From Piscibacillus salipiscarius JCM 13188 (lineage in GTDB: Bacteria > Bacillota > Bacilli > Bacillales > Alkalibacillaceae): a stretch of 50,717 bases of DNA. Below, one piece after another: positions 11,179 to 19,788 of this stretch (positions are counted from its first letter, which is position 1; the number at the start of each line of letters is the position of its first letter). The stretch is from contig NZ_BBCD01000021.1 of the NCBI RefSeq assembly GCF_001311865.1, positions 1-50,717 of the forward strand. The letters run 5' to 3'. Under the pieces are notes generated by a model. The model saw nothing but the letters and a program-made list of their open reading frames with translations. It was not told the origin of the DNA and did no database searches. A program made the position numbers and the translations under genes.

Positions 11179-12102
11179 TTACGCCATTCCGATAACCACT
11201 TTTTTCGCAAGGCTATACGGATCACCTGATTGCTTAAGCTCTTCTTGTTTATCAGAGTCGTTATTGACGAACTGATAAACGTCTTTCCATAATGCTTCTT
11301 GCATGAGTTCATAGACTTCATAACGAAGCTGCTCGCTTCGCTTCTTTTGCCCCTCGTCAGTCTCATCTAAGTAATGACGATGCTTTTGAAAAGCTTCAAA
11401 TAATTTGTTAAATCCAAAGTTTTCATTCACACTCGTTTCGATGATTTGTGGCTCGAACCCACGGTGACCAGCAATATGAATGAGGTCACGCAGTGTATTC
11501 TTAAGTTTTCTAACGCCTGGTAAATCAGCTTTATTTAATATAAAAAGGTCTGCGATTTCCATAATGCCTGCTTTGAAAATTTGCAGAATATCACCACTGT
11601 TAGGTGTTAACATGACGGCGGTCGTGTCAGCAACCTTCATGATGTCGAGTTCAGACTGACCGACCCCGACCGTTTCAACGATAATGTAGTCAAAACCGTA
11701 AGCATCACATGCGCGAATCGCATCCTTAGTCGCACGAGCAAGCCCGCCAAGACTTCCACGGGTTGCCATACTGCGAATGAATACGTCTTGGTCGGTAAAA
11801 TGCTTATGCATGCGTACGCGGTCTCCAAGAAGGGCGCCGCCGCTGAAAGGACTGGTTGGATCAACTGCGATGACCGCAACGTTGTATTGCTTTTCACGAA
11901 GCAAGGTGATGAGTTTATCAACGAGTGAGCTTTTGCCCGCGCCAGGCGACCCGGTGATGCCAATGTAATGGGCGTGTTTTTTGCGCGCGTTAAGTTCACT
12001 CATCAGCTCGAGTTTGTCTGGGTGGTCGTTTTCGATTAGGGTGATGGCCCGAGCTAAAGCTCGTTGGTCTTGATTCGCTATGCGGTCTGCTAGTTGATCC
12101 AT
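11179..12102 (-). CDS. meaB: MeaB/ArgK-type GTPase, B12 mutase chaperone
   Basis: G3E-class P-loop GTPase that gates cofactor loading and protects B12-dependent acyl-CoA mutases. Intact, about 307 residues. Motifs: GITGSPGAGKSSLVDKL (P-loop), [29 protein letters not shown] and LNKADLPG (NKxD). Start at the second ATG (12102) because AAAGG lies eight bases upstream; the ATG at 12111 abuts that site. It precedes tetR and icmF in one operon. Since IcmF carries its own G domain, a separate MeaB may serve another mutase or add a backup; not decidable here. Confidence 0.93.
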   Translation of the reverse strand: MDQLADRIANQDQRALARAITLIENDHPDKLELMSELNARKKHAHYIGITGSPGAGKSSLVDKLITLLREKQYNVAVIAVDPTSPFSGGALLGDRVRMHKHFTDQDVFIRSMATRGSLGGLARATKDAIRACDAYGFDYIIVETVGVGQSELDIMKVADTTAVMLTPNSGDILQIFKAGIMEIADLFILNKADLPGVRKLKNTLRDLIHIAGHRGFEPQIIETSVNENFGFNKLFEAFQKHRHYLDETDEGQKKRSEQLRYEVYELMQEALWKDVYQFVNNDSDKQEELKQSGDPYSLAKKVVIGMA

Positions 12103-12187
12103 TGGTTTCATCCTTTCTGTACTTATATAAATGCAAATGTGAAAATCCTAATTTGAAGAAGCAAGTAGTTCAAAATAATTTACGAAA

Positions 12188-12320
12188 GGCGGCGACTCCT
12201 GGTCGGCTAAAAGCGGCCACGTCCTGTTCGTCGCGGGAACAGCACGAGCTGAAAATCACCCAATACGAAACAATAGTGAGTTTTGGGAAGCCCTCGCCTT
12301 GCCTGCGGAAAGCGTCCGCC
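12188..12320. repeat. GC-rich interspersed repeat, copy 2 (133 bases, inverted relative to copy 1)
   Basis: Begins GGCGGCGACTCC and ends GGAAAGCGTCCGCC. It shares four blocks with the reverse complement of 3095-3249 but lacks about 28 bases after CACGTCCTG. Its middle, about 12250-12300, is unrelated to that of copy 1. It lies in the 243-base gap between acdA and meaB and is the only thing I can see there. If it terminates or processes transcripts it would split the operon. Confidence 0.8.
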
Positions 12321-12345
12321 TGTAGCAAATCTAAAGTGAACTAAC

Positions 12346-13485
12346 TTACTTCGTCACCATTCTTCCAATGACTAAACGTTGGATTTCTTGTGTTCCTTCG
12401 TAAATTTGAGTGATTTTCGCATCACGCATGAAGCGCTCAACAGGATAATCTTTCGTATATCCATAACCACCGAAAACTTGCACAGCTTCAACTGACACTT
12501 TCATTGCCGTATCACCTGCGTAAAGCTTTGCCATTGCTGATTCCTTCTGATACGGAATGCCTTCTGACTCGTTATACGCAGCTTGGTAAGTAAGTAGACG
12601 TGATGCTTCAACTTGAGTTGCCATGTCAGCAAGCTTGAAGGAAATGCCTTGATTGTTCGCAATTGGCTTGCCGAACTGTTCGCGCTCTTTCGCGTAGTCA
12701 GTTGCCGCATCTAAAGCACCTTGCGCAATTCCGACTGCTTGTGCAGCAATTCCGTTACGACCACCATCTAATGTAGTCATAGCAATCTTAAACCCTTCAC
12801 CTTCTTCACCTAGTAAATTCTCCTTAGGTACGCGGCAGTTCTCAAAAATTAACTCCGTTGTAGGAGAAGAACGGATTCCAAGCTTTTGTTCTTTTTTACC
12901 AAATGAAAAGCCATCTGTGCCTTTTTCAACGATAAATGCTGAGATGCCTTTATGTTTCGCATCGACATCTGTTTTCGCAAACACCACATAAATATCGGCG
13001 ACACCACCGTTTGTGATCCAAACCTTGTTACCGTTTAGGATATAGTCGTCACCGTCTTTTTTAGCTGTAGTGCGCATAGATGCCACATCACTACCTGCTC
13101 CAGGCTCAGATAGTGCATAAGCCCCTAAAGCTTCACCTGTTGCTAGGCGTTGTAAGAAGGTTTTCTTTTGATCTTCATTTCCGTAAGTATAAATCGGCCA
13201 GCTCGCAAGTGAGATGTGAGCGGATAACGTGACCCCTGTTGAGGCACAAACGCGAGATAACTCTTCAACTGCAATCGCATAGCTCACAAAGTCTGAACCT
13301 ATTCCGCCGTATTCTTCTGGCCAAGGTATACCCGTTAGGCCAAGCTCTGCCATTTTGTCAAATATCTCACGGTCAAAGCGCTCTTCTTCGTCACGCTCTG
13401 CCGCCGTTGGTGCCACTTCATTTTCCGCATAATCGCGAACCATCTTGCGTAGCATCTGTTGTTCTTCTGTTAGTTGAAAATTCAT
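12346..13485 (-). CDS. acdA: Short-chain acyl-CoA dehydrogenase (AcdA-like)
   Basis: FAD-dependent alpha,beta-dehydrogenation of acyl-CoA, passing electrons to ETF. Intact, 379 residues. Family blocks: [79 protein letters not shown], and the catalytic Glu in [11 protein letters not shown]. Start ATG at 13485 with AGGAGG eight bases upstream; a TTG two codons earlier is less well placed. It directly follows a second acyl-CoA dehydrogenase. In B. subtilis acdA lies beside rpoE and fadF, the same neighbourhood. Confidence 0.95.
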   Translation of the reverse strand: MNFQLTEEQQMLRKMVRDYAENEVAPTAAERDEEERFDREIFDKMAELGLTGIPWPEEYGGIGSDFVSYAIAVEELSRVCASTGVTLSAHISLASWPIYTYGNEDQKKTFLQRLATGEALGAYALSEPGAGSDVASMRTTAKKDGDDYILNGNKVWITNGGVADIYVVFAKTDVDAKHKGISAFIVEKGTDGFSFGKKEQKLGIRSSPTTELIFENCRVPKENLLGEEGEGFKIAMTTLDGGRNGIAAQAVGIAQGALDAATDYAKEREQFGKPIANNQGISFKLADMATQVEASRLLTYQAAYNESEGIPYQKESAMAKLYAGDTAMKVSVEAVQVFGGYGYTKDYPVERFMRDAKITQIYEGTQEIQRLVIGRMVTK

Positions 13486-13497
13486 GTTCAAGTCCTC

Positions 13498-14636
13498 CTA
13501 TTTAAGTAGTTGTCTACTAATCACTAGATTTTGTATTTCCGTTGTGCCTTCATAGATTTGAGTAATTTTGGCATCACGCATATAACGCTCAACTGGATAA
13601 TCTTTCGTAAATCCGTAACCACCATAAACCTGAACGGCATCAATTGAGACGTCGACCGCTGTTTGTGAAGCAAACTTCTTCGCCATTGAGGCCTCTTTTG
13701 CGCAGTCAACTCCACCTTCATGCATCGAAGCAGCGTTATAGATTAATAGTTTTGAACCTTCGACTGCCGTTGCCATATCTGCGAGCTTAAACGAAATCCC
13801 CTGGTTATGAGCAATCGGTTTACCGAACTGTTCGCGTTCCTTCGCATAACCTGTAGATGCATCTAACGCCGCTTCTGCAATTCCTAAAGCTTGAGCACCG
13901 ATTCCGATCCTGCCGATGTTCAGGTTAGATAATGCAATCTTGTACCCTTCGCCTTCCTGGCCAAGTAGCTGACTTTCTGGAATGCGGCAGTTATCAAACG
14001 TTAACGAAACGGTTGCCGAGCCATGAAGCCCCATTTTCTTTTCTGGCTTACCGACTTCAAACCCTGGGGTATCTTTTTCGACGATAAAAGCTGAAATCCC
14101 CTTACTTCCTGCTTCCGAATCGGTCTTCGCAAACACGACATACGTATCAGCATAACCGCCATTCGTAATAAAATTTTCGATCCGTTTAAGACGTATTCAT
14201 TGCCATCTTTTACAGCGCGAGTTTTAAGTGAAGCAGCATCACTACCTGCACCTGGTTCGGTTAAGGCAAATGCTCCTAAGTATTCACCCGATGCCAGTTT
14301 TGGAACGTAATGCTTTTTCTGTTCTTCACTTCCGAATTTTAGTATCGGAAATGTACCAACAGATGTATGGACTGAAAGAATCACGCCAAGTGTCGCACTC
14401 ACTTTGGATAACTCATGAATGGCAATAATGTAAGAGACATAATCCATTCCAGCTCCGCCATACTCTTCTGGAATCGGGATTCCTAGAATGCCTAACTCAC
14501 CCATTTTCCCAATAAGTTCTGATGGAAAACGATCTTCTTGTTCCATGCGTTCAACGGCTGGCGCCACTTCTTGCTGGGCGAAGTCCCTTACCATTTTGCG
14601 CATCATATTTTGTTCATCTGTGAAGTTCAAATTCAT
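13498..14636 (-). CDS. mmgC: Acyl-CoA dehydrogenase (MmgC-like; one frameshift)
   Basis: Second short-chain acyl-CoA dehydrogenase, about 379 residues and clearly paralogous to the next gene (shared [48 protein letters not shown] with catalytic Glu). The frame breaks near 14170-14176: one T is missing in the run that should encode [16 protein letters not shown]. Start ATG at 14636 with AGGAGG upstream. Its place right after the 3-hydroxybutyryl-CoA dehydrogenase and thiolase matches the B. subtilis mmgA-mmgB-mmgC order, hence the name. Confidence 0.93.
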
Positions 14637-14648
14637 CTAAGGTGCCTC

Positions 14649-15500
14649 CTATTCGTACACGTAGAAGCCGCGACCAGATTTTTTACCTAACCAGCCTGCG
14701 CTAACGTACTTTTTAAGTAGTGGACACGGACGATATTTGCTGTCACCAAAGCCATCGTAAAGGACTTCCATAATGTATAAGCATGTATCAAGGCCAATAA
14801 AATCAGCTAGCGTTAACGGTCCCATTGGATGATTCATACCGAGTTTCATGACTTCATCCACCGCTTCAGGCTCAGCTACACCTTCATAAACCGTATAAAT
14901 TGCTTCGTTAATCATTGGCATGAGCACACGGTTTGAAACAAATCCTGGATAGTCATTCACTTCAACAGGTGTTTTGTTTAATGCTTTTGCTGCTTCTTCA
15001 ATCGTTTTATAAGTCTTATCAGATGTTTGAATCGCACGAATGATCTCCACTAACTTCATAATTGGAACTGGATTCATAAAGTGCATGCCGATCACTTGAT
15101 CAGGGCGATTTGTCACCGCTGCTATATCTGTGATGGGTAGTGACGATGTATTCGTGGCTAAAATTGCATGCGATGGTGTGATTTCATCTAGCTTTTGAAA
15201 TACTTGAGTTTTAACATCCATGTTTTCAACGACAGCTTCGATCACTAAATCTCGATCGCTCGCTTCTTCTAACGAAGTCGTCGTTTGAATACGGTTTAAC
15301 GTTTCCGTCTTTTGTTCCTCTGTCATTCTACCTTTATCCACATTACGAGATAATAGTTTTTCCATTGTTGCAAGACCCTTTTGCAAGGACTCTTCCGAAA
15401 TGTCATTTAGTTTCACGTCAAATCCAGACTGCGCAAATACTTGCGCAATTCCAGACCCCATCTGACCTGCACCAATGACCATTACGTTTTTAATTGTCAT
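14649..15500 (-). CDS. mmgB: 3-hydroxybutyryl-CoA dehydrogenase
   Basis: NAD(P)-dependent oxidation of 3-hydroxyacyl-CoA to acetoacetyl-CoA-type products in beta-oxidation. Intact, 283 residues. Rossmann motif [16 protein letters not shown] at the N-terminus, [10 protein letters not shown], catalytic His in [35 protein letters not shown], and a C-terminal [13 protein letters not shown]. Ribosome site GAAAGGAAGGG before the ATG at 15500. It lies 30 bases after the thiolase and 12 bases before mmgC. Confidence 0.96.
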   Translation of the reverse strand: MTIKNVMVIGAGQMGSGIAQVFAQSGFDVKLNDISEESLQKGLATMEKLLSRNVDKGRMTEEQKTETLNRIQTTTSLEEASDRDLVIEAVVENMDVKTQVFQKLDEITPSHAILATNTSSLPITDIAAVTNRPDQVIGMHFMNPVPIMKLVEIIRAIQTSDKTYKTIEEAAKALNKTPVEVNDYPGFVSNRVLMPMINEAIYTVYEGVAEPEAVDEVMKLGMNHPMGPLTLADFIGLDTCLYIMEVLYDGFGDSKYRPCPLLKKYVSAGWLGKKSGRGFYVYE

Positions 15501-15530
15501 GAAAAACCCTTCCTTTCAAAATCTATTTAT

Positions 15531-16717
15531 CTATTGTTTTGGAACTTCAATTAGGAGCGCGTCACCTTGACCGCCACCAGAACAAATCGATGCAATCCCT
15601 AAACCACCGCCGCGGCGTTTAGTTCATAAGCAAGTGTTAACGTAATACGAGCACCACTCGCACCAATTGGGTGTCCAAGTGCAACGGCACCGCCATTAAC
15701 ATTCACCTTCTCTGGATCGAGACCTGCAATCTTACCGCTTGCAAGTGAAACGGCCGCAAACGCTTCGTTCACTTCAAATAAATCAATATCATCAAGGCTA
15801 TAGCCTGTTTTTTCTAGTAATTTATTAATCACAATACCAGGTGTTTCTGGGAACCTGTCAGCTTCAACTGCTACTTCCGCATGTCCGATGACTTTTGCTA
15901 GAGTTTCTTTTCCTTCTGCTTTAGCTTTTTCTTCAGACATTAACACCATAGCTGCAGCACCGTCGTTAACTCCTGGCGCGTTACCTGCTGTAATCGTTCC
16001 GTCTTTATCAAATGCCGGGCGAAGTTTTGCTAGTTTTTCAGCCGTTGTACCTTGACGCGGTGCTTCGTCCGTATCAACCACAACTGGGTCACCCTTACGC
16101 TTTGGCACTTCTACTGGTACGATTTCGTCAGCTAGTTTACCCTCTTCAATCGCTTTTAGCGCACGCTCATGACTTTGTGCTGCCCAGTTATCTTGATCTT
16201 CACGAGATAATTCGAATTTATTAGCTGTGCGGTTGCCATACGTTCCCATGTGCACATTTTCAAACGAACAAGTAAGGCCATCATGCACCATCATATCAAC
16301 GACTTTCTGGTCTCCCATGCGCATTCCCCAGCGCGCATTCGGCATGAAGTATGGTGCATTACTCATGCTCTCCATACCACCAGCAACAATCGTATCTTCT
16401 TCACCTAAACGAATCATCATATCGCCTAAGGCTACACTACGCATTCCTGATGCACAAACCTTGTTAACCGTTTCCGTTTTCGTCTCCCAAGGAATACCTG
16501 CATGACGCATCGCTTGACGAGACGGAAGCTGACCTTGGCCACCTTGTAAAACCGTCCCCATAATCACTTCTTGAATATCTTTACCTTCAACTGAAGCACG
16601 ATTAAGCGCTTCCTTGATCGCAATACCACCTAATTGAGCTGCCGTAAGCGGTGCTAGACCTCCACCAAATTTACCGAAAGGCGTTCTCGCACCTGCAACA
16701 ATCACTGTATTTGACAC
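15531..16717 (-). CDS. mmgA: Acetyl-CoA acetyltransferase (thiolase; one frameshift)
   Basis: Thiolytic cleavage or condensation between acetoacetyl-CoA and acetyl-CoA. Catalytic residues: Cys in [11 protein letters not shown], His in [17 protein letters not shown], and the second Cys in [17 protein letters not shown]. That last segment is reached only after adding one A near 15620 ([12 protein letters not shown]); without it the frame ends early. Reconstructed length 395 residues. Start GTG at 16717 ([17 protein letters not shown]), with AAAGGGAGG upstream. First gene of the catabolic operon; a -10 box, a perfect cre and a FadR-like operator lie directly upstream. Confidence 0.95.
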
Positions 16718-16744
16718 TATGATTCCTCCCTTTTTGTAACTCTT

Positions 16745-16758
16745 TGTAAACGCTAACA
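16745..16758. promoter_or_regulatory. Catabolite-responsive element (CcpA site) at mmgA
   Basis: TGTAAACGCTAACA fits the cre consensus TGWAARCGYTWNCW at every position. It lies just downstream of the -10 box (16761-16766), over the expected transcript start, where CcpA binding represses. The B. subtilis mmg operon is also glucose-repressed through a cre. Confidence 0.85.
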
Positions 16759-16760
16759 TC

Positions 16761-16766
16761 ATTATA
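16761..16766 (-). promoter_or_regulatory. -10 box of the mmgA operon promoter
   Basis: TATAAT on the minus strand, 44 bases before the mmgA GTG. No convincing -35 is seen at 16-18 bases; that position is occupied by the palindromic operator. Confidence 0.6.
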
Positions 16767-16775
16767 ACATAAAAC

Positions 16776-16793
16776 CGACTGAACGCTCGCTCA
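16776..16793. promoter_or_regulatory. FadR-like operator at mmgA
   Basis: On the minus strand TGAGCGAGCGTTCAGTCG, aligning with TGAATGAGCATTCAGTCA upstream of fadF (14 of 18 identical, differences all transitions). It contains a near-palindrome TGAGCG-AG-CGTTCA and covers the -35 region. The B. subtilis FadR consensus TGAATGANTANTCATTCA is similar. Confidence 0.65.
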
Positions 16794-16821
16794 ATAACAT
16801 AATTTTAAGAATTTTTATTTA

Positions 16822-17031
16822 GAGCGAGTTGTGGGTGAAACTCAGATAGATCTGCGTGAGATGCGAACTGTTTTCTCTCGTACGCGAACAAATTTCGCCC
16901 ACACACGAACAGTTTTCCACAATATACGAACAAACTTCTGCCGAATACGAACACTTCTCACGAAAACGCAAACAGTTCTCATCGAAATACGGACACTCCC
17001 CTATAAATAGGGACAAAACTTCTGTTAATAC
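16822..17031. repeat. 21-base periodic repeat array, family A, locus 1 (CGAACA)
   Basis: Units beginning CGAACT, CGAACA, CAAACA or CGGACA start at 16864, 16885, 16906, 16927, 16948, 16969 and 16990: six consecutive steps of exactly 21 bases. A shifted unit follows at about 17010 and two degenerate ones lie upstream (16822, 16843). The array fills most of the 389-base divergent gap between mmgA and the next gene. Open frames on both strands here are by-products of the period (7 codons), not genes. Confidence 0.85.
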
Positions 17032-17106
17032 AATCAATTAGATATTTTTAATAATAAACTTGTACCTCATTTAATAAGATGATATAAGACTGGGGGGGAA
17101 CTTGAC

Positions 17107-17569
17107 ATGCGGAAAGGTAATGGAAAAGCTTTTCTCATATTATTTTGCTGGTTGCAATCGTCGTATTATTTTTCATGAGTTTTGTTAATTTCAAAAAATC
17201 CCCCGAAGAAGAAGCAACAGAAACGGTTCATAAATTTTATCAGTTTGAGCAAGACGGAGCATTCTCGCATTCTTGGGAGTTATTTCATCCGCTAATGCAG
17301 AAAAAGTTCGAGAAAGGCTATTACATACAGGATCGAGCTCATGTTTTTATGAATCACTTCGGCGTTCAATCGTACACTTATTCCTTAGCGGGCCGACTGA
17401 AGTTCAAGATTGGTCGATGGAAAGTGGAGCAGAAGTCATTGAACGTCTCTATAAATTTGAAATTGCGAAAACATATAAGGGTAAATACGGAAACTTTACG
17501 ATTGTGCAGGATGTTTATGCAACTGAATTAGAGGATGGATGGCGAGTCTTATGGGATTATAATAAATGA
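17107..17569 (+). CDS. Small membrane-anchored protein of unknown function (two frameshifts)
   Basis: Reconstructed from three frames to about 154 residues. N-terminus MRKGNGKAFLI followed by one hydrophobic segment (LLVAIVVLFFMSFVNF), then an extracytoplasmic domain with ATETVHKFYQFEQDGAFSHSWEL, HVFMNHFGVQSYTYSLAG and a C-terminal YATELEDGWRVLWDYNK. The helix-then-sheet pattern and the DGWRVLWDY ending recall NTF2-like or DUF4878-type lipid-facing proteins, but I do not recognise the family. Frame breaks fall near 17139 and 17390. A G-rich ribosome site precedes ATG 17107 and an intrinsic terminator follows, so it is a one-gene transcript. Confidence 0.7.
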
Positions 17570-17591
17570 GCTTAGGGCACCCCTAAGCTCA
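17567..17591 (+). terminator. Terminator after the small membrane-anchored protein
   Basis: TGAGCTTAGGG and CCCTAAGCTCA form an 11-pair perfect stem with a three-base loop, followed by TTGTTGTTTT. The stem starts at the end of the stop codon region. Confidence 0.9.
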
Positions 17592-17690
17592 TTGTTGTTT
17601 TAAATAATCGTAAAATGGATTTGTTTCAATTGTTTTGTATTCACCGTGAAGGCCTGGTTCTCTTAAGAATAAATGATTTTCTAAAGACTC
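17589..17690 (-). other. Coding-looking stretch without an assigned gene
   Basis: The minus strand reads 33 sense codons ending in TGA: ESLENHLFLREPGLHGEYKT then IETNPFYDYLKQQ. The composition looks like real protein. A stop lies directly upstream in this frame. Removing one T at about 17680 would allow a GTG start (MRVLENHLF) and a 34-residue protein. It could also be the broken tail of the membrane protein gene that ends at 17695. It overlaps the terminator of the plus-strand gene. I cannot name it. Confidence 0.35.
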
Positions 17691-17694
17691 TCAC

Positions 17695-18299
17695 TTACAT
17701 CTTAATCGGAACATCGCGGATCATTCTATAGCATAACCAAAGCAGAAGTCCGATTAACATAATATCGCCTAATGAACTCCCTAATAAGTAATAACTTGCT
17801 CCAAATAAATGGTCAAATAAATCTGCTGCCAAAACTTCTATTGCTTCTCTCGTTGTAATGAAGACCAACGTTAACACTAATCCTACTTTCCAACCGTAGC
17901 GATAGTAAGCTAATGCGATGATCATCCGAATAGGAAGCTTAAAAACAGCGTAATGAGATAGTGCCAAATGTCTGAAAGAGCGATTGACTCAATAGTAAAC
18001 CTTTGCACAACAGCATACTCAGTAGCTGTTAATATAAGGTTCAGCACGGCATAACTAATTGTTAAAGCTAATACGGTATACACAATCCCTAAGTAAAATG
18101 CTTTTCTCGTTGCGCCTAGTTTGATCGATTGCGGTAAAAATCCATATATTGAAATGATTCCTAAAATCATCATACCAATACTCATTGGGTCCATTGTAAA
18201 ACTTAAAAAATGGCTTAATGAAGATTCCTCATTAAAGTATGACACAACGTAAACAGTGATTCTAATCACAACTAAAAGATAGAGATATAAAGTAGCCAT
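17695..18299 (-). CDS. ABC transporter-associated multi-pass membrane protein (one frameshift)
   Basis: About 200 residues. MATLYLYLLVVIRITVYVV begins a protein with five or six hydrophobic segments; further ones lie around FYLGIVYTVLALTISYAVL, WHYLITLFLSFLFG, VGLVLTLVFITT and GDIMLIGLLLWLCY. The frame breaks near 17930. It is the third gene after a GntR regulator and an ABC ATPase, the layout of YtrABC- or YhcFGHI-type export systems, so it is probably the membrane partner of that ATPase. The substrate is unknown. A 52-base gap separates it from the ATPase. Confidence 0.72.
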
Positions 18300-18351
18300 T
18301 TAAAAAGCTCTCGGTAATAATCTTTAAAAACTATTTTAGTAACCTGTTCCA

Positions 18352-19230
18352 TTAATGTTCCCCTCCCGTTAAATGTGTGAATAAATCCTGAAGTTTTGCC
18401 TGGCTGATATCGAGCCCAGCCGCTCTCGCCTCTTGTATATCTTGTTCTTTAAGATCTTCATAAATTAATACAGTTTTACTGCCGCCAATTGTTTCTTCGA
18501 TTAGTACATCTATTCCGCTACAAAATTCATCTACATCGTCGTGGCTACCAGTTATAAAATATCCTCGCTCAATAATCGATTGATAATCATCGTGTAATAA
18601 TAGCTTACCTTCGTGGATCATCATGACTTCATCAAACAAATACTCCATTTCTGACACAAGATGCGTTGATAGAATAAACAATCTTGGATGTTTTTCTTGT
18701 TCATTTAATAACTCTTTGTAAAACATCGAACGTGTAGGGGCATCCATTCCTAGGTAGACTTCATCTAAGATGGTTATCGGCGTGCGACTTGCTAATCCAA
18801 CGATCATATTAAAAGCCGATAACTGACCTTTTGAAAGTTTACTTAAGTTTTTGTTATCTGGCACTTTAAATCGTTTCATTAGCTCATTAGCATATGTTTT
18901 ATCAAAATTTGGCCTGTATAATTGTAATTTCTCAAAATACTTAGATGCCTTCTGATCTTGAAGATCCTTAACAGGCGCTTCGTATAAAAAGTTGAATTCT
19001 TCATATACTTCGCATTCTCAAATACAAGTTTTCCGTTCGCTTCAACATATCCTACTGTTGCATCTCGATAAGCTGCAAGTATTGATAGTAGCGTCGTTTT
19101 TCCCTGCTCCATTTCTACCAATTAAACCGACAATTTTATTTCCTTCTAGTGTAAAATTCACATCCGACAAAGCTTGATAGTCTTTGAAATGCATCGAAAT
19201 ATTCTTAGCCTCTAATTTGCCGTCCATCAT
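18352..19230 (-). CDS. ABC transporter ATP-binding protein, GntR-linked (several frameshifts)
   Basis: Start MMDGKLEAKNISMHFKDYQA at 19230, overlapping the gntR stop by four bases (ATGA). The Walker A GRNGAGKTT is recovered after removing one A near 19100. Other breaks fall near 19015 and 18885-18900. The C-terminal part carries a signature-like LSKGQLSAFN, Walker B ITILDEVYLGMD and the switch His in ILSTHLVSEMEYLFDE. Reconstructed length is about 290 residues. YtrB/YhcG-type ATPases of this kind are usually induced by cell-envelope stress; that role is inference from family context. It has the highest frameshift density among the soluble proteins here. Confidence 0.85.
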
Positions 19231-19604
19231 TCCTCACTCCCCTTTTTAACCTCTCGAATCATACTAATCATTTCATCATCAGATATCTTTAATTTATTTG
19301 CTTCACGAACAAGCTGCACGATATAAGTATCTAAAAATGCATGTTTCCTTTTTTCAATTAACTTCTCCTTAGCCCCTTCTGAGACGAACATACCAACACC
19401 ACGCTTCTTAAAAATAACCCCTTCGTCTGTTAGTTGATTAATCCCCTTCGATACCGTTAGGTGGTTAATTTTGTAGAAATTCACTAATTGATTGGTGGAT
19501 GGTATTTGGTCACCCTCTTTTAGTTGGTCGTTCAAGATTTGATCTTCAATTCGTTCTCTTACTTGTTGAAAGATTGGTTTACCTTCATCAAATTCTCGGT
19601 TCAT
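19227..19604 (-). CDS. GntR-family regulator, YtrA subfamily
   Basis: Intact, 125 residues, the short YtrA type. Winged-helix segment: FQQVRERIEDQILNDQL, EGDQIPSTNQLVNFYKINHL, TVSKGINQLTDEGVIFKKRG, VGMFVSEGA. The short C-terminal helical tail replaces a ligand domain. It is the first gene of an operon with an ABC ATPase and a membrane protein, which it probably represses from the palindrome at 19624-19651. Confidence 0.93.
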   Translation of the reverse strand: MNREFDEGKPIFQQVRERIEDQILNDQLKEGDQIPSTNQLVNFYKINHLTVSKGINQLTDEGVIFKKRGVGMFVSEGAKEKLIEKRKHAFLDTYIVQLVREANKLKISDDEMISMIREVKKGSEE

Positions 19605-19623
19605 TTATGACACCACACTTTAT

Positions 19624-19651
19624 ATGGTTATATAGTTAAGTATATAACCAT
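19624..19651. promoter_or_regulatory. Palindromic operator of the GntR-ABC operon
   Basis: ATGGTTATATA (19624-19634) and TATATAACCAT (19641-19651) are perfect inverted repeats separated by six bases, ending 20 bases upstream of gntR, within the promoter region. Size and placement suit a dimeric YtrA-type repressor acting on its own operon. Confidence 0.75.
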
Positions 19652-19755
19652 AATACTTTAACTTATACAACAATGCAACTTATTTATGGGAAAGTTTTTT
19701 ATTTTATGAGGAACTTTCTTTAATTTATAGGGGACTCCACCTTATAACACAAAAA

Positions 19756-19779
19756 AGACCCCGATTCACTTCGAGGCCT
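19756..19779 (-). terminator. Terminator after the CatE-like gene
   Basis: On the minus strand AGGCCTCGA pairs with TCGGGGTCT (nine pairs, two G-T), loop of six, followed by a run of T. It lies 10 bases past the reconstructed stop. Confidence 0.8.
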
Positions 19780-19788
19780 CGTTCATTA

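Noticed and set aside
16822..17041. Open frames on both strands with repeated EQFS/ENCS-like peptides
   Set aside because: They follow from a 21-base (7-codon) repeat, have no ribosome site, and vary at protein level as the DNA does. Treated as a repeat array.
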